From a virus: a stretch of 36,813 nt of DNA. Below, piece by piece: positions 7,294 through 15,207 of this stretch. A program made the position numbers and the translations under genes. The stretch is from positions 1-36,813 of the IMG/VR virus record IMGVR_UViG_3300025000_000260; one strand, written 5' to 3'. Below the pieces are notes generated by a model. The model made no database searches and was not told the DNA's origin. It worked only from the letters and a program-made list of their open reading frames with translations. Position 1 is the first letter of the stretch. Each line of letters begins with the position of its first letter.

Positions 7294-8471
7294 TGCCCAA
7301 GAGACTCGTAGAAGGAAAAATCCGGGAGGTCTCCGGGGTGGACGCGGCCGCAAATCGCCGCGAGTTTCTGTTGTCCAAAGCGGCCAAGGGAGCCGATAAG
7401 GAAGCACCTATTTCGAAAGGAGTCACCATGCCCAAGTTTAGCCCGGGCGCCATCCTGAAGGCGCTCAAAGCACTCCCCGGCACCGTCAAGAAGGAGCTCC
7501 CCGCCGAAGTCAAAGCCATGTTGGCCGCCGCGGATGCCGACGCGCCTCACGATGAGCTCGTCGACTACGTGGATGACGCGGAAGCCGATGAGACCCTGGA
7601 CGATCTCGTGGCCGCCCTCGGCGATGCCCTGGATGACGTCCTCGACAGCGAGACCGAGTCCGACAAACGTGGCGCCGTCGAAGCGATGCTCGAGCAGTTC
7701 ATGGAGCTCCTCGGGGCCTCCGGCCTCCTGAAGGCTGCAGGCATCCTCAAGGCCGGCCGGAAGATCAGTTCGACCAACATGGATCTCATCCAGCAGATCC
7801 AGGCGCTCTTCGGCCAGCTCCTGACCAACGCGGGAGCCGAACCGGCGGCCAACACCGACCCCAATGCCGATCCGAACGGCGCCCCCAACGGCGAAGGATC
7901 CAACCCCGAAGACGACCCCGCTCCCAACGCCCTGAAGGAAGAAATGGAAATGGCGCGCAAGGCCCGCCTGGCCAAGCGTGAAGCCCGCAAGGCCGAGAAG
8001 GAGAAGAAGACCAAGGAGAAAAAGGAGAAGGACATGACCAAGTCCGTCGAGTTCATCGCGCTCGAAAAGCGCCAGGCAGCCACCGAAGCCGACCTCAAGA
8101 AGGAACGGGACATCCGCCTCAATGGCGAGTTCCTCCAGAAGGCCAAGGACATCGGGCCCGTGCCCGGTACCACCTTCGAGAAGTCCGCAGCCCTGCTCAA
8201 GTCCCTCTACGAGACCAACCCCGAACAGGCCAAACAGGTCGAGGAGCAAATGAAGGCCTCCGCCGCCATCGCCAAAAACTCCGCCCTCTTCACCGAAATC
8301 GGCAAGGGCGCCCAGGGCGGGGCGACCGATCCCGCCTCGCTGATGATCGCCAAGGCCAGCGAAATCCAAAAGCGCGACTCCATCAGTCTCGCCGATGCGA
8401 TGACCAAGGCCGCCAAGGAAGACCCCGGAATGTACGCCGACTACGTCAACGCTTCGCGAAAGGGGAACTGA
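7293..8471 (+). CDS. Scaffold-like head assembly protein with internal starts
   Basis: The ATG at 7293 overlaps the protease stop and follows GGAGG. The first 30 residues (REVSGVDAAANRREFLLSK) resemble a segment usually attached to the phage protease. The remaining 360 residues are a typical scaffold: Ala/Asp/Glu/Leu-rich helices, a Pro/Asn/Asp linker (about 185-215), a Lys/Glu coiled coil (about 225-250), and a helical tail. Scaffolds line the prohead interior and are removed before DNA entry. Two in-frame ATGs with strong binding sites lie inside, so shorter products are likely, as for lambda C/Nu3. No enzymatic motif is seen. Confidence 0.75.
   Translation: MPKRLVEGKIREVSGVDAAANRREFLLSKAAKGADKEAPISKGVTMPKFSPGAILKALKALPGTVKKELPAEVKAMLAAADADAPHDELVDYVDDAEADETLDDLVAALGDALDDVLDSETESDKRGAVEAMLEQFMELLGASGLLKAAGILKAGRKISSTNMDLIQQIQALFGQLLTNAGAEPAANTDPNADPNGAPNGEGSNPEDDPAPNALKEEMEMARKARLAKREARKAEKEKKTKEKKEKDMTKSVEFIALEKRQAATEADLKKERDIRLNGEFLQKAKDIGPVPGTTFEKSAALLKSLYETNPEQAKQVEEQMKASAAIAKNSALFTEIGKGAQGGATDPASLMIAKASEIQKRDSISLADAMTKAAKEDPGMYADYVNASRKGN
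7416..7430 (+). promoter_or_regulatory. Internal ribosome binding site and start, AAAGGAGTCACCATG
   Basis: This strong site sits inside the scaffold gene and in frame (codon 46). It would give a 347-aa form without the protease-linked segment. The opening MPKFSPG resembles the gene's own first codons, MPKR. Confidence 0.6.
8021..8036 (+). promoter_or_regulatory. Second internal start, AAAGGAG with ATG at 8034
   Basis: An AAAGGAG site seven bases before an in-frame ATG (codon 248) would give a 145-aa product, MTKSVEFIALEKR onward: the C-terminal scaffold part alone. The Lys/Glu-rich coding just upstream produces purine-rich sequence by chance, so this is less secure than the site at 7416. Confidence 0.45.
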
Positions 8472-8475
8472 CGAC

Positions 8476-8865
8476 ATGGCCATCGAAGGAAACCTCCAAA
8501 TCATCCCCGGGCTGGTCGCAGGTGAAGACCTGTCTGCCTACCAGTACCACTTCGTCAAGCTCTCGGCCGATTTCACCGTCGTCCACTGCGACGGCGCCAC
8601 CGACTGCCCGATCGGTATCCTCCAGGACGCCCCGAAAGACAAGCAGGCGGCCTCGGTAGCCTATGCGGGTATTTCGAAGCTCAAGATGGGCGCCACCGCC
8701 ACCATCGGTCAGCGCATCGGCACGGATAACGCTTCTCTGGGCGTTCCCTACGCCGAGGGCACCGGAACCACCAATTACCTTTGCGGACGAATCCTCGAGG
8801 CGGCTACCGCCACCAACGACATCCGCTCCGTCCTCCTCGCCGGGACTCCCCACCGGGGCGCCTAG
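8476..8865 (+). CDS. Capsid decoration protein (DUF2190-like)
   Basis: This 129-aa beta-rich protein starts four bases after the scaffold stop. It shows the pattern of DUF2190/head-stabilising proteins: an early SAYQYHFVKL strand, a CPIGILQD turn, AYAGISKLKMGATATIGQRI and a C-terminal ATNDIRSVLLAG strand. Trimers of such proteins bind the outside of expanded heads and brace them, as lambda gpD does. Its place between scaffold and major capsid is the usual one. The weak point is that the family is identified by pattern rather than by invariant residues. Confidence 0.78.
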   Translation: MAIEGNLQIIPGLVAGEDLSAYQYHFVKLSADFTVVHCDGATDCPIGILQDAPKDKQAASVAYAGISKLKMGATATIGQRIGTDNASLGVPYAEGTGTTNYLCGRILEAATATNDIRSVLLAGTPHRGA

Positions 8866-8867
8866 CC

Positions 8868-8993
8868 ATGGATGCCCGCATTCAGCAGGCGCTCCAAACC
8901 CTCGATCGGCACCTCAAAGGTGCCGCGGCAGCTCGCGAAGAACTGACCCGGCTGACCGAAGAGATCGAGCAGAAACAATCCGAGCGCGAATAA
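8868..8993 (+). CDS. Small coiled-coil protein (41 aa)
   Basis: The ATG at 8868 lies two bases after the decoration protein stop, with no strong ribosome binding site, suggesting coupled translation. The whole protein is predicted helical and charged (RHLKGAAAAREELTRLTEEI), with heptad-like leucine spacing. It may be a small head-assembly helper. From 8994 to 9096 there is a 100-base untranslated stretch before the capsid gene, with no promoter seen. Confidence 0.55.
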   Translation: MDARIQQALQTLDRHLKGAAAAREELTRLTEEIEQKQSERE

Positions 8994-9096
8994 TCCCAAC
9001 AAGTGCGCCCTCACGGGCTCCCTTAAGAAATCATCCTGGCACGCCGGCATCGGCCTCCCAGGTCATTGCACCCAAACGCTTTGACTGAAGGAGGGC

Positions 9097-10062
9097 ATGA
9101 TGCCTCAGCCGTACCTCACCCAGGTCCACGTCGACGCTCCGCTCACGATGATGAGCGTGGCCTACATCCAGGACCACAACAACTTCGTCGCCGCGCGCGC
9201 TTTCCCGATCATTCCGGTCGAGAAGCAGTCCGACATCTACTTCACCTACGACAAAGACGATTGGTTCCGTGACGAAGCTGCCCCCCGCGGCCTCTCCCAG
9301 GAGTCGGCTGGCGGTGGCTACAACATCGACCACTCGGGCCAGTACCTCTGCGTTCCCTTCGGGTTCCACAAGGACATCGACGATCGTGTCCGGGCGAACG
9401 CCGACTCCCCCCTCAGCCCCGATCGGGAAGCAACCGAGTTCGTCACCCAGCGGATGCTCCTCCGCCAGGAACGGGCGTGGGTGGCCAACAACTTCGTGAC
9501 CGGTAAGTGGTCGGTCGACAAGACCCCGACCGCCCTCTGGTCCGACTACGCTGCCTCCAATCCCATCGAGGACATCGAAGACGGGAAGGAATCGATCCTC
9601 TCCACCACCGGCTTCGAGGCCAATACATTGGTCCTTGCATACCCCGTCGTTCGCAAGCTCCGCAACCATCCGGACTTCGTCGACCGCATCAAGTACACCG
9701 GCGGAATCCTCGACCAGATTCAGACCGAGAAGAACCTCGCGGCCCTCTTCGGTCTCAAGCAGGTCCTTGTGGCCAAGGCCGTCGTCAACAGCGCGGCCGA
9801 GGGCGCGACTGCCGTCTACGGTTTCACCCACGGCAAGAATGCCCTTCTCTGCCACGTCGCCGACAGCCCTGGCATCATGACCCCTTCGGCCGGATACACG
9901 TTCATGTGGAAGGGTGTCAGCCAGAACTTGGGCGCCAACGTGGCGATCAAGCGCTTCCGGATGGAATGGCTCAACAGCGACCGGGTTGAAGGGAACATGG
10001 CCTTCGATCACAAGCTGATCGCCCGGGACCTCGGCTATTTCTTCTCCAACGTTGTCGCCTAA
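9097..10062 (+). CDS. Major capsid protein
   Basis: GAAGGAGGG precedes two adjacent ATGs (9097 and 9100); either may be used. The 321-aa protein opens like many HK97-fold capsids of this type: an N-arm through QDHNNFVAARAFPIIPVEKQSD, then YFTYDKDDWFRDEA with a glycine-rich loop, and a central DREATEFVTQRMLLRQERAW long helix. Later strands include TTGFEANTLVLAYPVVRKL and VLVAKAVVNSA. It follows scaffold and decoration genes and precedes connector genes, as expected. It forms the icosahedral shell. No separate propeptide is obvious, consistent with a free-standing scaffold. Confidence 0.92.
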   Translation: MMPQPYLTQVHVDAPLTMMSVAYIQDHNNFVAARAFPIIPVEKQSDIYFTYDKDDWFRDEAAPRGLSQESAGGGYNIDHSGQYLCVPFGFHKDIDDRVRANADSPLSPDREATEFVTQRMLLRQERAWVANNFVTGKWSVDKTPTALWSDYAASNPIEDIEDGKESILSTTGFEANTLVLAYPVVRKLRNHPDFVDRIKYTGGILDQIQTEKNLAALFGLKQVLVAKAVVNSAAEGATAVYGFTHGKNALLCHVADSPGIMTPSAGYTFMWKGVSQNLGANVAIKRFRMEWLNSDRVEGNMAFDHKLIARDLGYFFSNVVA

Positions 10063-10072
10063 GGAGATATCC

Positions 10073-10708
10073 ATGCCCAATCAGCTCCACATGGTCGAGC
10101 GTTCGTTTTCGGGTGACGGGGTCATCCGGTTGCGAGGCGAGGCCGTCAATCCCGATCGATGGGCGAATGGCAAACGCCTGATCGATCAGAGGTTCATCTC
10201 GGCGATCCCCGTCGCCAACGCCCCCCTGGAGTGCGACTGCGGTCGCCTCTGGGTGGGTGAGATTGCCGATCACGCCTGCGAGAAACCCGCGGCCATCATC
10301 CTCGAGGTAGATCCCACCCGAAAGGCGGACGAAATGATTCAGCGCTACATCATTCTCGGCGAAGTCCCCGGCGAAACTTGGGATGCCGGACAGGTGGTTG
10401 GAATCGACCGGGGGGCGGATAAACTGCTTGCGTCCAAGCTCATCAAACAACTCCCCCACGGGATGCCGCTCTGTGCCTGCGACTGCGGGGCCGCGTTTCT
10501 GACCCTGGAAGCCCTCGCCGCCCATCAATCCAAGCGCCATCCCAAGCCCGCACCGAAGGCAAAGCCAAAGCCCGCACCGAAGGCTGAGGCCATCCCAGAG
10601 GCCCCCGCGGGCCCGGAGCTCATGGTGGAGACCGCCCTTCCCCCCGACATCCCCCTGGCTCCCCTGGAGCCCCTTCCGAAAGAGGAGGACCATGAAGAAA
10701 ACCCTTAA
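10073..10708 (+). CDS. Zinc-finger-like protein with Pro/Ala/Lys tail (211 aa)
   Basis: The ATG at 10073 follows AAGGAGATATCC. Two candidate metal sites are visible: C54/C56 with H67/C69, and a C2H2-like finger with C134/C136/C138 and H151/H156 (EALAAHQSKRH). Residues 157-180 are a Pro/Ala/Lys repeat tract, followed by a Pro-rich acidic end. Between the sites is a beta-rich core. I do not recognise a family. The position after the major capsid suggests a head or head-tail role. The end overlaps the next gene by 17 bases. Confidence 0.65.
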   Translation: MPNQLHMVERSFSGDGVIRLRGEAVNPDRWANGKRLIDQRFISAIPVANAPLECDCGRLWVGEIADHACEKPAAIILEVDPTRKADEMIQRYIILGEVPGETWDAGQVVGIDRGADKLLASKLIKQLPHGMPLCACDCGAAFLTLEALAAHQSKRHPKPAPKAKPKPAPKAEAIPEAPAGPELMVETALPPDIPLAPLEPLPKEEDHEENP

Positions 10709-11519
10709 AATTCTCTCCGCATGGATCTTGCTGGCGGCAATTTGCGCACTTCCCGCCTTCGCCGGCATTACCTTTACGACCCAGGGTCAAGCCAAGGTCG
10801 GCGGGCTCATCCTGGGTGGTACCACCATCACTTCGACCGGTATCGAGATCAACAAGCTGACCGGGGTAGCTGCCGGCGTAGCGTCCGCAAGTAAGGCGGT
10901 TGTCCTCGGCACCAACAGGAACATCGACACCTTGGTGATCGCCGCGAGCGGCCTTAAGATCGGAACGGGTACCGGAACTGCGGTAACCTCGACCGCCGCC
11001 GAGTTGAACACCCTGGCGGGGGTCTCGGCTGGATTGGCGTCCGCGAGTAAGGCCGTGGTTCTCGGGACGAATAGAAACCTCGACACCCTGACCATCGCCG
11101 ATGGCGGGCTGAAACTTGGGAGCGGGGCAGGGACGTCCGTCACGGTTTCGGCCAACGAAATTAATTCCCTCTCGGATCAGATCGCGAGCTACAGCGCAAC
11201 CGTGACCCCGGACACCGGGAGCAATGCTGCTCAATTCGCATTCAAAAACGCCGCCGGGACGGCCATTTCGAGCATGCGAACTATGATGGCCTATATCAGC
11301 ACGTCGGCCGGCGAACCCACGTCGGCTGTCACCTCGATCGCTGCCCTCACCAACGGACAGCTCGTTAATCTGGCGACCGGATCCGTTTCGATGGCCACTA
11401 CCACCGCAGGGGGATTCCTGGGCGTCACGACCACCGCCGAGGCCACGGGCTCCTACTACCTGACCTTCGTTTTGCCGAACGGCAAGCTCCTGACCTCTCC
11501 GGCCCTCGTGGTGAACTGA
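10692..11519 (+). CDS. Fibre/decoration-like repeat protein with an N-terminal signal peptide
   Basis: The ATG at 10692 follows GAGGAGG. Residues 1-24 have a basic start (MKKTLK), a hydrophobic core and a PAFA end, a textbook Sec signal peptide. Residues 51-102 and 103-154 are two copies of a 52-residue repeat carrying the shared motif ASASKAVVLGTNRN, and a third partial copy opens at 155 (NEINSL). This repeat is known from phage head-fibre and tail-fibre-like proteins. The C-terminal 100 residues are beta-rich (GSYYLTFVLPNGKLL). A signal peptide on a virion-region protein is unusual; exported placement or a false signal are both possible. Confidence 0.75.
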   Translation: MKKTLKILSAWILLAAICALPAFAGITFTTQGQAKVGGLILGGTTITSTGIEINKLTGVAAGVASASKAVVLGTNRNIDTLVIAASGLKIGTGTGTAVTSTAAELNTLAGVSAGLASASKAVVLGTNRNLDTLTIADGGLKLGSGAGTSVTVSANEINSLSDQIASYSATVTPDTGSNAAQFAFKNAAGTAISSMRTMMAYISTSAGEPTSAVTSIAALTNGQLVNLATGSVSMATTTAGGFLGVTTTAEATGSYYLTFVLPNGKLLTSPALVVN

Positions 11520-11520
11520 C

Positions 11521-11955
11521 ATGGGATTCAACCGGGCGGTTGAGCAGGGCGGGCGCGAGCTCGTCCTGTTTCCTTCGGCAGCCATCACCGCCGCTGCCAC
11601 CGTCACCAGCATCCCGTTTACGATGCTCCCCGGGGTCAAGCACCTGGTTGTCCAGGGAAATCTCGTCTATGGCTCCGGAGGGACCACGGTCAAGGCCTTT
11701 ATCCAGACCACTCTTGATGGCGGGGTGACCTGGATCGACATCGCCTGTCTTGCCTTCGCCACCGCCAACGCCGTCAAGGTGAGCAAACTCAGCATCTCCA
11801 CCGCGCTCGCCGCCGCCATCACGCCCACCGACGGAACCTTGACCGACAACACGATCCTCGACGGTCTCCTGGGTGATCAGTTCCGGGTAAAAGTCATCTC
11901 CACCGGTACCTACGTCGACACTACACTGGCGGTCACCGCCATCGCAAAGGGGTGA
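11521..11955 (+). CDS. Conserved phage structural protein (144 aa)
   Basis: The ATG at 11521 directly follows the upstream stop. The protein is beta-rich with a conserved-looking core (KAFIQTTLDGGVTWIDIACLAF) that I associate with proteins found next to repeat-type fibre genes in other phages. Threonine, alanine and valine dominate; there is no membrane segment. A minor head or neck decoration role is likely from context, not from a motif. Confidence 0.65.
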   Translation: MGFNRAVEQGGRELVLFPSAAITAAATVTSIPFTMLPGVKHLVVQGNLVYGSGGTTVKAFIQTTLDGGVTWIDIACLAFATANAVKVSKLSISTALAAAITPTDGTLTDNTILDGLLGDQFRVKVISTGTYVDTTLAVTAIAKG

Positions 11956-11959
11956 GCCT

Positions 11960-12403
11960 ATGACCTGGACCTACACCCTCGCCACCCTGGCCACCACTCC
12001 CAAGGATCAGGTCCGCCTGATGATCGAGGATACCGATACCACTGACCAGCAGCTCCAGGACGAAGAGATTGCCTTTTTCCTTACCCAGGAGGGCTCGGTT
12101 TCCCTGACGGCCGCACGATGTGCCGATACCCTTGCGGCAAAGTATTCCCGGCAAGCAGATCGAAAGGTCGGGGATATGTCCCTCTCAGCCAGCCAGCGAT
12201 CCAAGGCCTACCTCGAGTTGGCTGCAAGGATCCGTCAGCAGGCTCGCATCAACGTTGCTCCCTATGCCGGCGGAATCTCGGCCGGCGACAAGGAAGCCAA
12301 CGCCGCCGACACCGATCGCGTTTCCCCATCCTTCTGGGTGGATATGGAACGCAACCCGGGCGTCGCAAACCCGACCGATCGGCCGCTTGAAGGGATGGTG
12401 TAG
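11960..12403 (+). CDS. Head-tail connector protein (gp6/gp15-like)
   Basis: The ATG at 11960 follows AAAGGGGTGAGCC. The 147-aa helical protein starts with a segment typical of HK97 gp6/SPP1 gp15-like adaptors: DQVRLMIEDTDTTDQQLQDEEI, then FFLTQEGSVSLTAARCADTLAAKYS. These form a ring under the portal. The C-terminal third is disordered and ends beyond a SFWVDME segment. It is the first of four neck genes in the standard order. Confidence 0.78.
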   Translation: MTWTYTLATLATTPKDQVRLMIEDTDTTDQQLQDEEIAFFLTQEGSVSLTAARCADTLAAKYSRQADRKVGDMSLSASQRSKAYLELAARIRQQARINVAPYAGGISAGDKEANAADTDRVSPSFWVDMERNPGVANPTDRPLEGMV

Positions 12404-12405
12404 CG

Positions 12406-12726
12406 ATGGCCCTCGATCCCGACCTTCTCGCCCTGATGCCTCATTCGGTTTCGGTTGCCCACAGGGCCAGCCAGGACAAATATGGGGCGATTACCTATGG
12501 GTCCGGTACCACTTGGCGGGCGCGAATCCAAAGCAAGATAACCCTGGTTCGCAATTCCCAAGGACTCGAGGCCGTCAGCCGAACTCAGGCATACCTCGCG
12601 GGGGTGGCTCACGTCGGGATCCGCGATCGAGTGACGCTCCCCGATGGCACCGCGCCCGTCATCCTGGCGATCGCCACGTTCCCCGACGAAAAAGGGGACG
12701 CCTACGAGGTGATTTACTTCGAGTAG
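12406..12726 (+). CDS. Head closure / head-tail joining protein
   Basis: This 106-aa beta-barrel-like protein begins two bases after the adaptor stop. Early SVSVAHRASQDKYG, a central TWRARIQ strand and the end GDAYEVIYFE fit the head-closure (SPP1 gp16/HK97-like) group. Such proteins cap the connector so DNA is held until the tail joins. The call relies on order (after adaptor, before gp10-like protein) and length. Confidence 0.65.
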   Translation: MALDPDLLALMPHSVSVAHRASQDKYGAITYGSGTTWRARIQSKITLVRNSQGLEAVSRTQAYLAGVAHVGIRDRVTLPDGTAPVILAIATFPDEKGDAYEVIYFE

Positions 12727-12735
12727 GAGGTCAAG

Positions 12736-13155
12736 ATGGCCGGAATGATTGATTGCCAGATTCCTGGCATCGATGCCTTCATGCAAAGCCTCCACAGATA
12801 TCCAGCCTCCGGCCCCCGGGCGATGGCGGCAGCCCTCCTCCAGGAGGCTGAGGCCATCATGGCCAAGAGCAAGCCCTTGGTGCCCGTGGATGTGGGAAAT
12901 CTAAAGTCCTCGGGTCATGTCCAACTCCCCAGCATCGTCGGACTGAGCGCATCGGTAACGTTCGGATATGGGGGGCCGGCGGTCAAATACGCCTGGCATG
13001 TCCACGAAAATCTCTTGGCTCGCCATACGGTTGGCCAGGCCAAATACCTCGAGCAACCCCTCCTTGAAGCCAAGGCCGGGATGCTCGCCCGCATCGCTCT
13101 CAAGGTGCGAGAACAGATCCGCAGCACCACCATGGGAGCTTATCTGGGAGGCTAG
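12736..13155 (+). CDS. HK97 gp10-like neck/tail completion protein
   Basis: The ATG at 12736 follows GGAGGTCAAG. Hallmarks of the HK97-gp10 family are plain: VPVDVGNLKSSG near residue 50, FGYGGPAVKYAWHVHE in the middle and GQAKYLEQPLLEAKAG near the end. The 139-aa length is normal. Family members join head and tail or terminate the tail. The stop touches the next start. Confidence 0.85.
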   Translation: MAGMIDCQIPGIDAFMQSLHRYPASGPRAMAAALLQEAEAIMAKSKPLVPVDVGNLKSSGHVQLPSIVGLSASVTFGYGGPAVKYAWHVHENLLARHTVGQAKYLEQPLLEAKAGMLARIALKVREQIRSTTMGAYLGG

Positions 13156-13551
13156 ATGCTACTCGACGAAATTGGAACCTTTCTCCAAACCAACAGCATC
13201 GGAACCCTCGGGACCGATCTCTTTGAAGGATTTATGCCCGATACCCCGGATGCCTGCGTGGCGATCCTCGAGTACCCCGGCTCCCCCGGCGAGTACACCT
13301 TCGGAGGAGCCACGGGGGCCATCCTGGAGAAACCGCGAATTCAAGTGATGGTCCGAAATACATCTTTTCCCGCTGCTCAAACGAAGATGGCGGCAATTTA
13401 CGCCCTGCTTGATGCCGTCACAAAGCAAACCCTATCCGGTACCCAATATCATCGAATCCAGGCCCTGCAGCCACATTTCGGGATGCCCAGAGACATCAAC
13501 CTCAGATATATCAGAGCCTGCAACTTCGAGGCCACAAAGGACGTGAGCTGA
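13156..13551 (+). CDS. Tail terminator-like protein
   Basis: This 131-aa protein directly follows the gp10-like gene. Its core (ILEKPRIQVMVRNTSFPAAQTKMAAIYALLDAV) has the strand-helix order of tail terminator (minor capsid-type) proteins that cap the tail tube and set its end. The position two genes before the tube proteins supports this. The stop overlaps the next start (TGATG). Confidence 0.7.
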   Translation: MLLDEIGTFLQTNSIGTLGTDLFEGFMPDTPDACVAILEYPGSPGEYTFGGATGAILEKPRIQVMVRNTSFPAAQTKMAAIYALLDAVTKQTLSGTQYHRIQALQPHFGMPRDINLRYIRACNFEATKDVS

Positions 13552-13805
13552 TGGATCTAACCCAAGTCGTTGTCGCTCAATTGATCGCCATCCGGGCCGC
13601 TGCAGATGCGGCCCTTTCGCTTTTGGTGGCCGAGGGACCCGCCCCGCAACCCCAAGAGCCCGAACCTCAGCAAGAACCCGAGCCCACCCAGCAGGGCTGC
13701 CAGCACCCCCCAGCGAGCCGACGCAACACTTCGACTATGGGGCACGCCACCTGGACGTGCCTGGACTGCGGACACGAGGAGGAAATCAATGCCCTACCTG
13801 ATTAA
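13551..13805 (+). CDS. Small zinc-ribbon protein with Pro/Glu/Gln linker (84 aa)
   Basis: The start ATG overlaps the upstream stop. A hydrophobic helix (residues 1-30) leads into a Pro/Glu/Gln repeat linker (about 31-47) and then a zinc-ribbon-like end: CQHPP, WTCLDCG. The four ligand candidates are Cys, His, Cys and Cys. Its role is unknown; it sits among tail genes and may be a small virion or assembly factor. Confidence 0.6.
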   Translation: MDLTQVVVAQLIAIRAAADAALSLLVAEGPAPQPQEPEPQQEPEPTQQGCQHPPASRRNTSTMGHATWTCLDCGHEEEINALPD

Positions 13806-13986
13806 AACCGGAATGGACTACCTCGGCCTTCGTCGAGAGGCCGGCGATGTGGTCGACGACATTCCCGCGACGTCCCGACCCTGGCTGCTCGAGCAGGGTC
13901 ATATCGAGGAGGTGATCCAATCTAACCCCGCGCCTTCCGAACCCCAGGAGCCCGAAACCCCGCCTCAAACGGAAGGGGGTGAATGA
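13789..13986 (+). CDS. Small phage protein (65 aa)
   Basis: ATG at 13789 with GAGGAGGAAATCA upstream; it overlaps the end of the preceding gene by 17 bases. It begins MPYLIKTGMDYLGLRREAGD and has an LLEQGHIEEV helix, then a Pro/Glu tail. This resembles short proteins found near neck and tail genes in many phages. The stop overlaps the tail tube start. Confidence 0.6.
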   Translation: MPYLIKTGMDYLGLRREAGDVVDDIPATSRPWLLEQGHIEEVIQSNPAPSEPQEPETPPQTEGGE

Positions 13987-14708
13987 TGTCCGTCCACGGC
14001 AAGAATACCGTCATCCTGGTCGATGCGGGCAACCTGACGGAATACTTCAACAACCAGGACCTGCCTGAAACGATCGACTCCAACGACACGACCACCTTCG
14101 GACATGATTCCAAGACCTCGGTCTCCGGTCTTAGGTCGGGAAGCATGAGCCTGCAGGGTTTCTACGATGGAACCCCGACCGGCATCAACGCCATCCTCAA
14201 CCCCTACCTTGGCGCGGCCTCCGACCAGGTCGTCTCCACGGCCCCCGCCGGCTTCGCCCTCGGGAACGCCGTCGATATGCTTCAAAGCCAGGTCACCAAC
14301 TACAAGAAAACCTCCGTGGTCACCGACGTCACCAAGATCGGGGTCGACTTCAAGGCCGACGGTCCGATTGACGCTGGATACTCCCTGCACAACCTCACCC
14401 CCGCGGAGACCGCCACCGGCAACTCCAGCAACCTGGACAACGGGGCGGCTACCAGCAACGGCGGCGTGGCCCACATTCATTGCCCGACCGTGAGCGGCAC
14501 CAACCCGACCAACATCTCGAAGATCCAGCACTCGTCGGACAACGTCACCTATCTCGATCTCGTCACCTTCACCCAGTTGACGGCGGCGGGCTCTCGGCGG
14601 GTGGAGGTTGCAGCGGGTACCACCGTCAACCGTTACCTTCGCGAGGCCCACACCATCGGCGGCACCAACCCTTCGTTCGGCTATGCCGTCGCTTTCGCGC
14701 GGCGGTAG
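13983..14708 (+). CDS. Major tail tube protein 1
   Basis: GAAGGGGGTGA precedes two ATGs (13983 and 13986). The 241-aa protein begins with the tube fold pattern: NTVILVDAGNLTEYF, SNDTTTFGHDSKTSVSGL, SMSLQGFYDG. A later part (about 140-241) adds a beta-rich domain with VAHIHCPTVSG and a GSRRVEVAAGTTVNRYLRE strand, which may decorate the outside of the tube. It lies before the chaperone and tape measure. A related, shorter copy follows immediately. Confidence 0.8.
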   Translation: MMSVHGKNTVILVDAGNLTEYFNNQDLPETIDSNDTTTFGHDSKTSVSGLRSGSMSLQGFYDGTPTGINAILNPYLGAASDQVVSTAPAGFALGNAVDMLQSQVTNYKKTSVVTDVTKIGVDFKADGPIDAGYSLHNLTPAETATGNSSNLDNGAATSNGGVAHIHCPTVSGTNPTNISKIQHSSDNVTYLDLVTFTQLTAAGSRRVEVAAGTTVNRYLREAHTIGGTNPSFGYAVAFARR

Positions 14709-14723
14709 GAAAGGAGCACCACC

Positions 14724-15137
14724 TTGGCCTCTCATGGCAAACTTACTGTTCTCAAACTCGACAACTGGGCGACCGGCAGCGCGGTTCTGACCGATATCTC
14801 TGCCAAATGCAGCAATGTCGATTTCCCCGAGGCGATCGACAGCAACGACACCACGGGTTTCGGAGTCAACTCCAAGACCTCGGTTTCCGGGCTCAAATCG
14901 GGCTCCTTTTCCATCGCGGGGATCTGGGATGCCACGATCCACGCCCACCTGAATTCCTTGAAGGGCCGGGACGCCATCAACGTCGAGTACGGCCCCGCAG
15001 GGTCTGCCAACGGCAGTCCCAAAGACACTGCCCTCTGCCACATGACCAGCTTCAAGAAGACCAATCCCGTGGGCGATATCGTCAAGTTCACGGCCGATTT
15101 CCAGGTCTCCGGCGACGTCGGAAACGGCGTCTACTAA
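14724..15137 (+). CDS. Tail tube protein 2 (paralogue, TTG start)
   Basis: No in-frame ATG precedes the conserved region; the TTG at 14724 has AAAGGAG eight bases upstream. The 137-aa sequence matches tube protein 1 over its tube domain: AIDSNDTTGFGVNSKTSVSGLK here against TIDSNDTTTFGHDSKTSVSGLR there, each preceded by a similar N-terminus. It lacks the C-terminal domain. The pair looks like a tandem duplication, one copy with an extra outer domain. A TTG start would lower its yield relative to the first copy. Confidence 0.78.
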   Translation: MASHGKLTVLKLDNWATGSAVLTDISAKCSNVDFPEAIDSNDTTGFGVNSKTSVSGLKSGSFSIAGIWDATIHAHLNSLKGRDAINVEYGPAGSANGSPKDTALCHMTSFKKTNPVGDIVKFTADFQVSGDVGNGVY

Positions 15138-15207
15138 TCCACCCTCACCCACACGTCTCGGTCCTCGGCGAGAGCCAGGACCCGCACTACGAAGGAGAAA
15201 AAACCAC

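Noticed and set aside
7119-8504. A 461-aa Gly/Leu/Val-rich frame on the - strand opposite the scaffold
   Set aside because: It is the complement of Asp/Ala/Glu/Lys-rich scaffold codons, which always gives such low-complexity hydrophobic text. No start site or function is visible.
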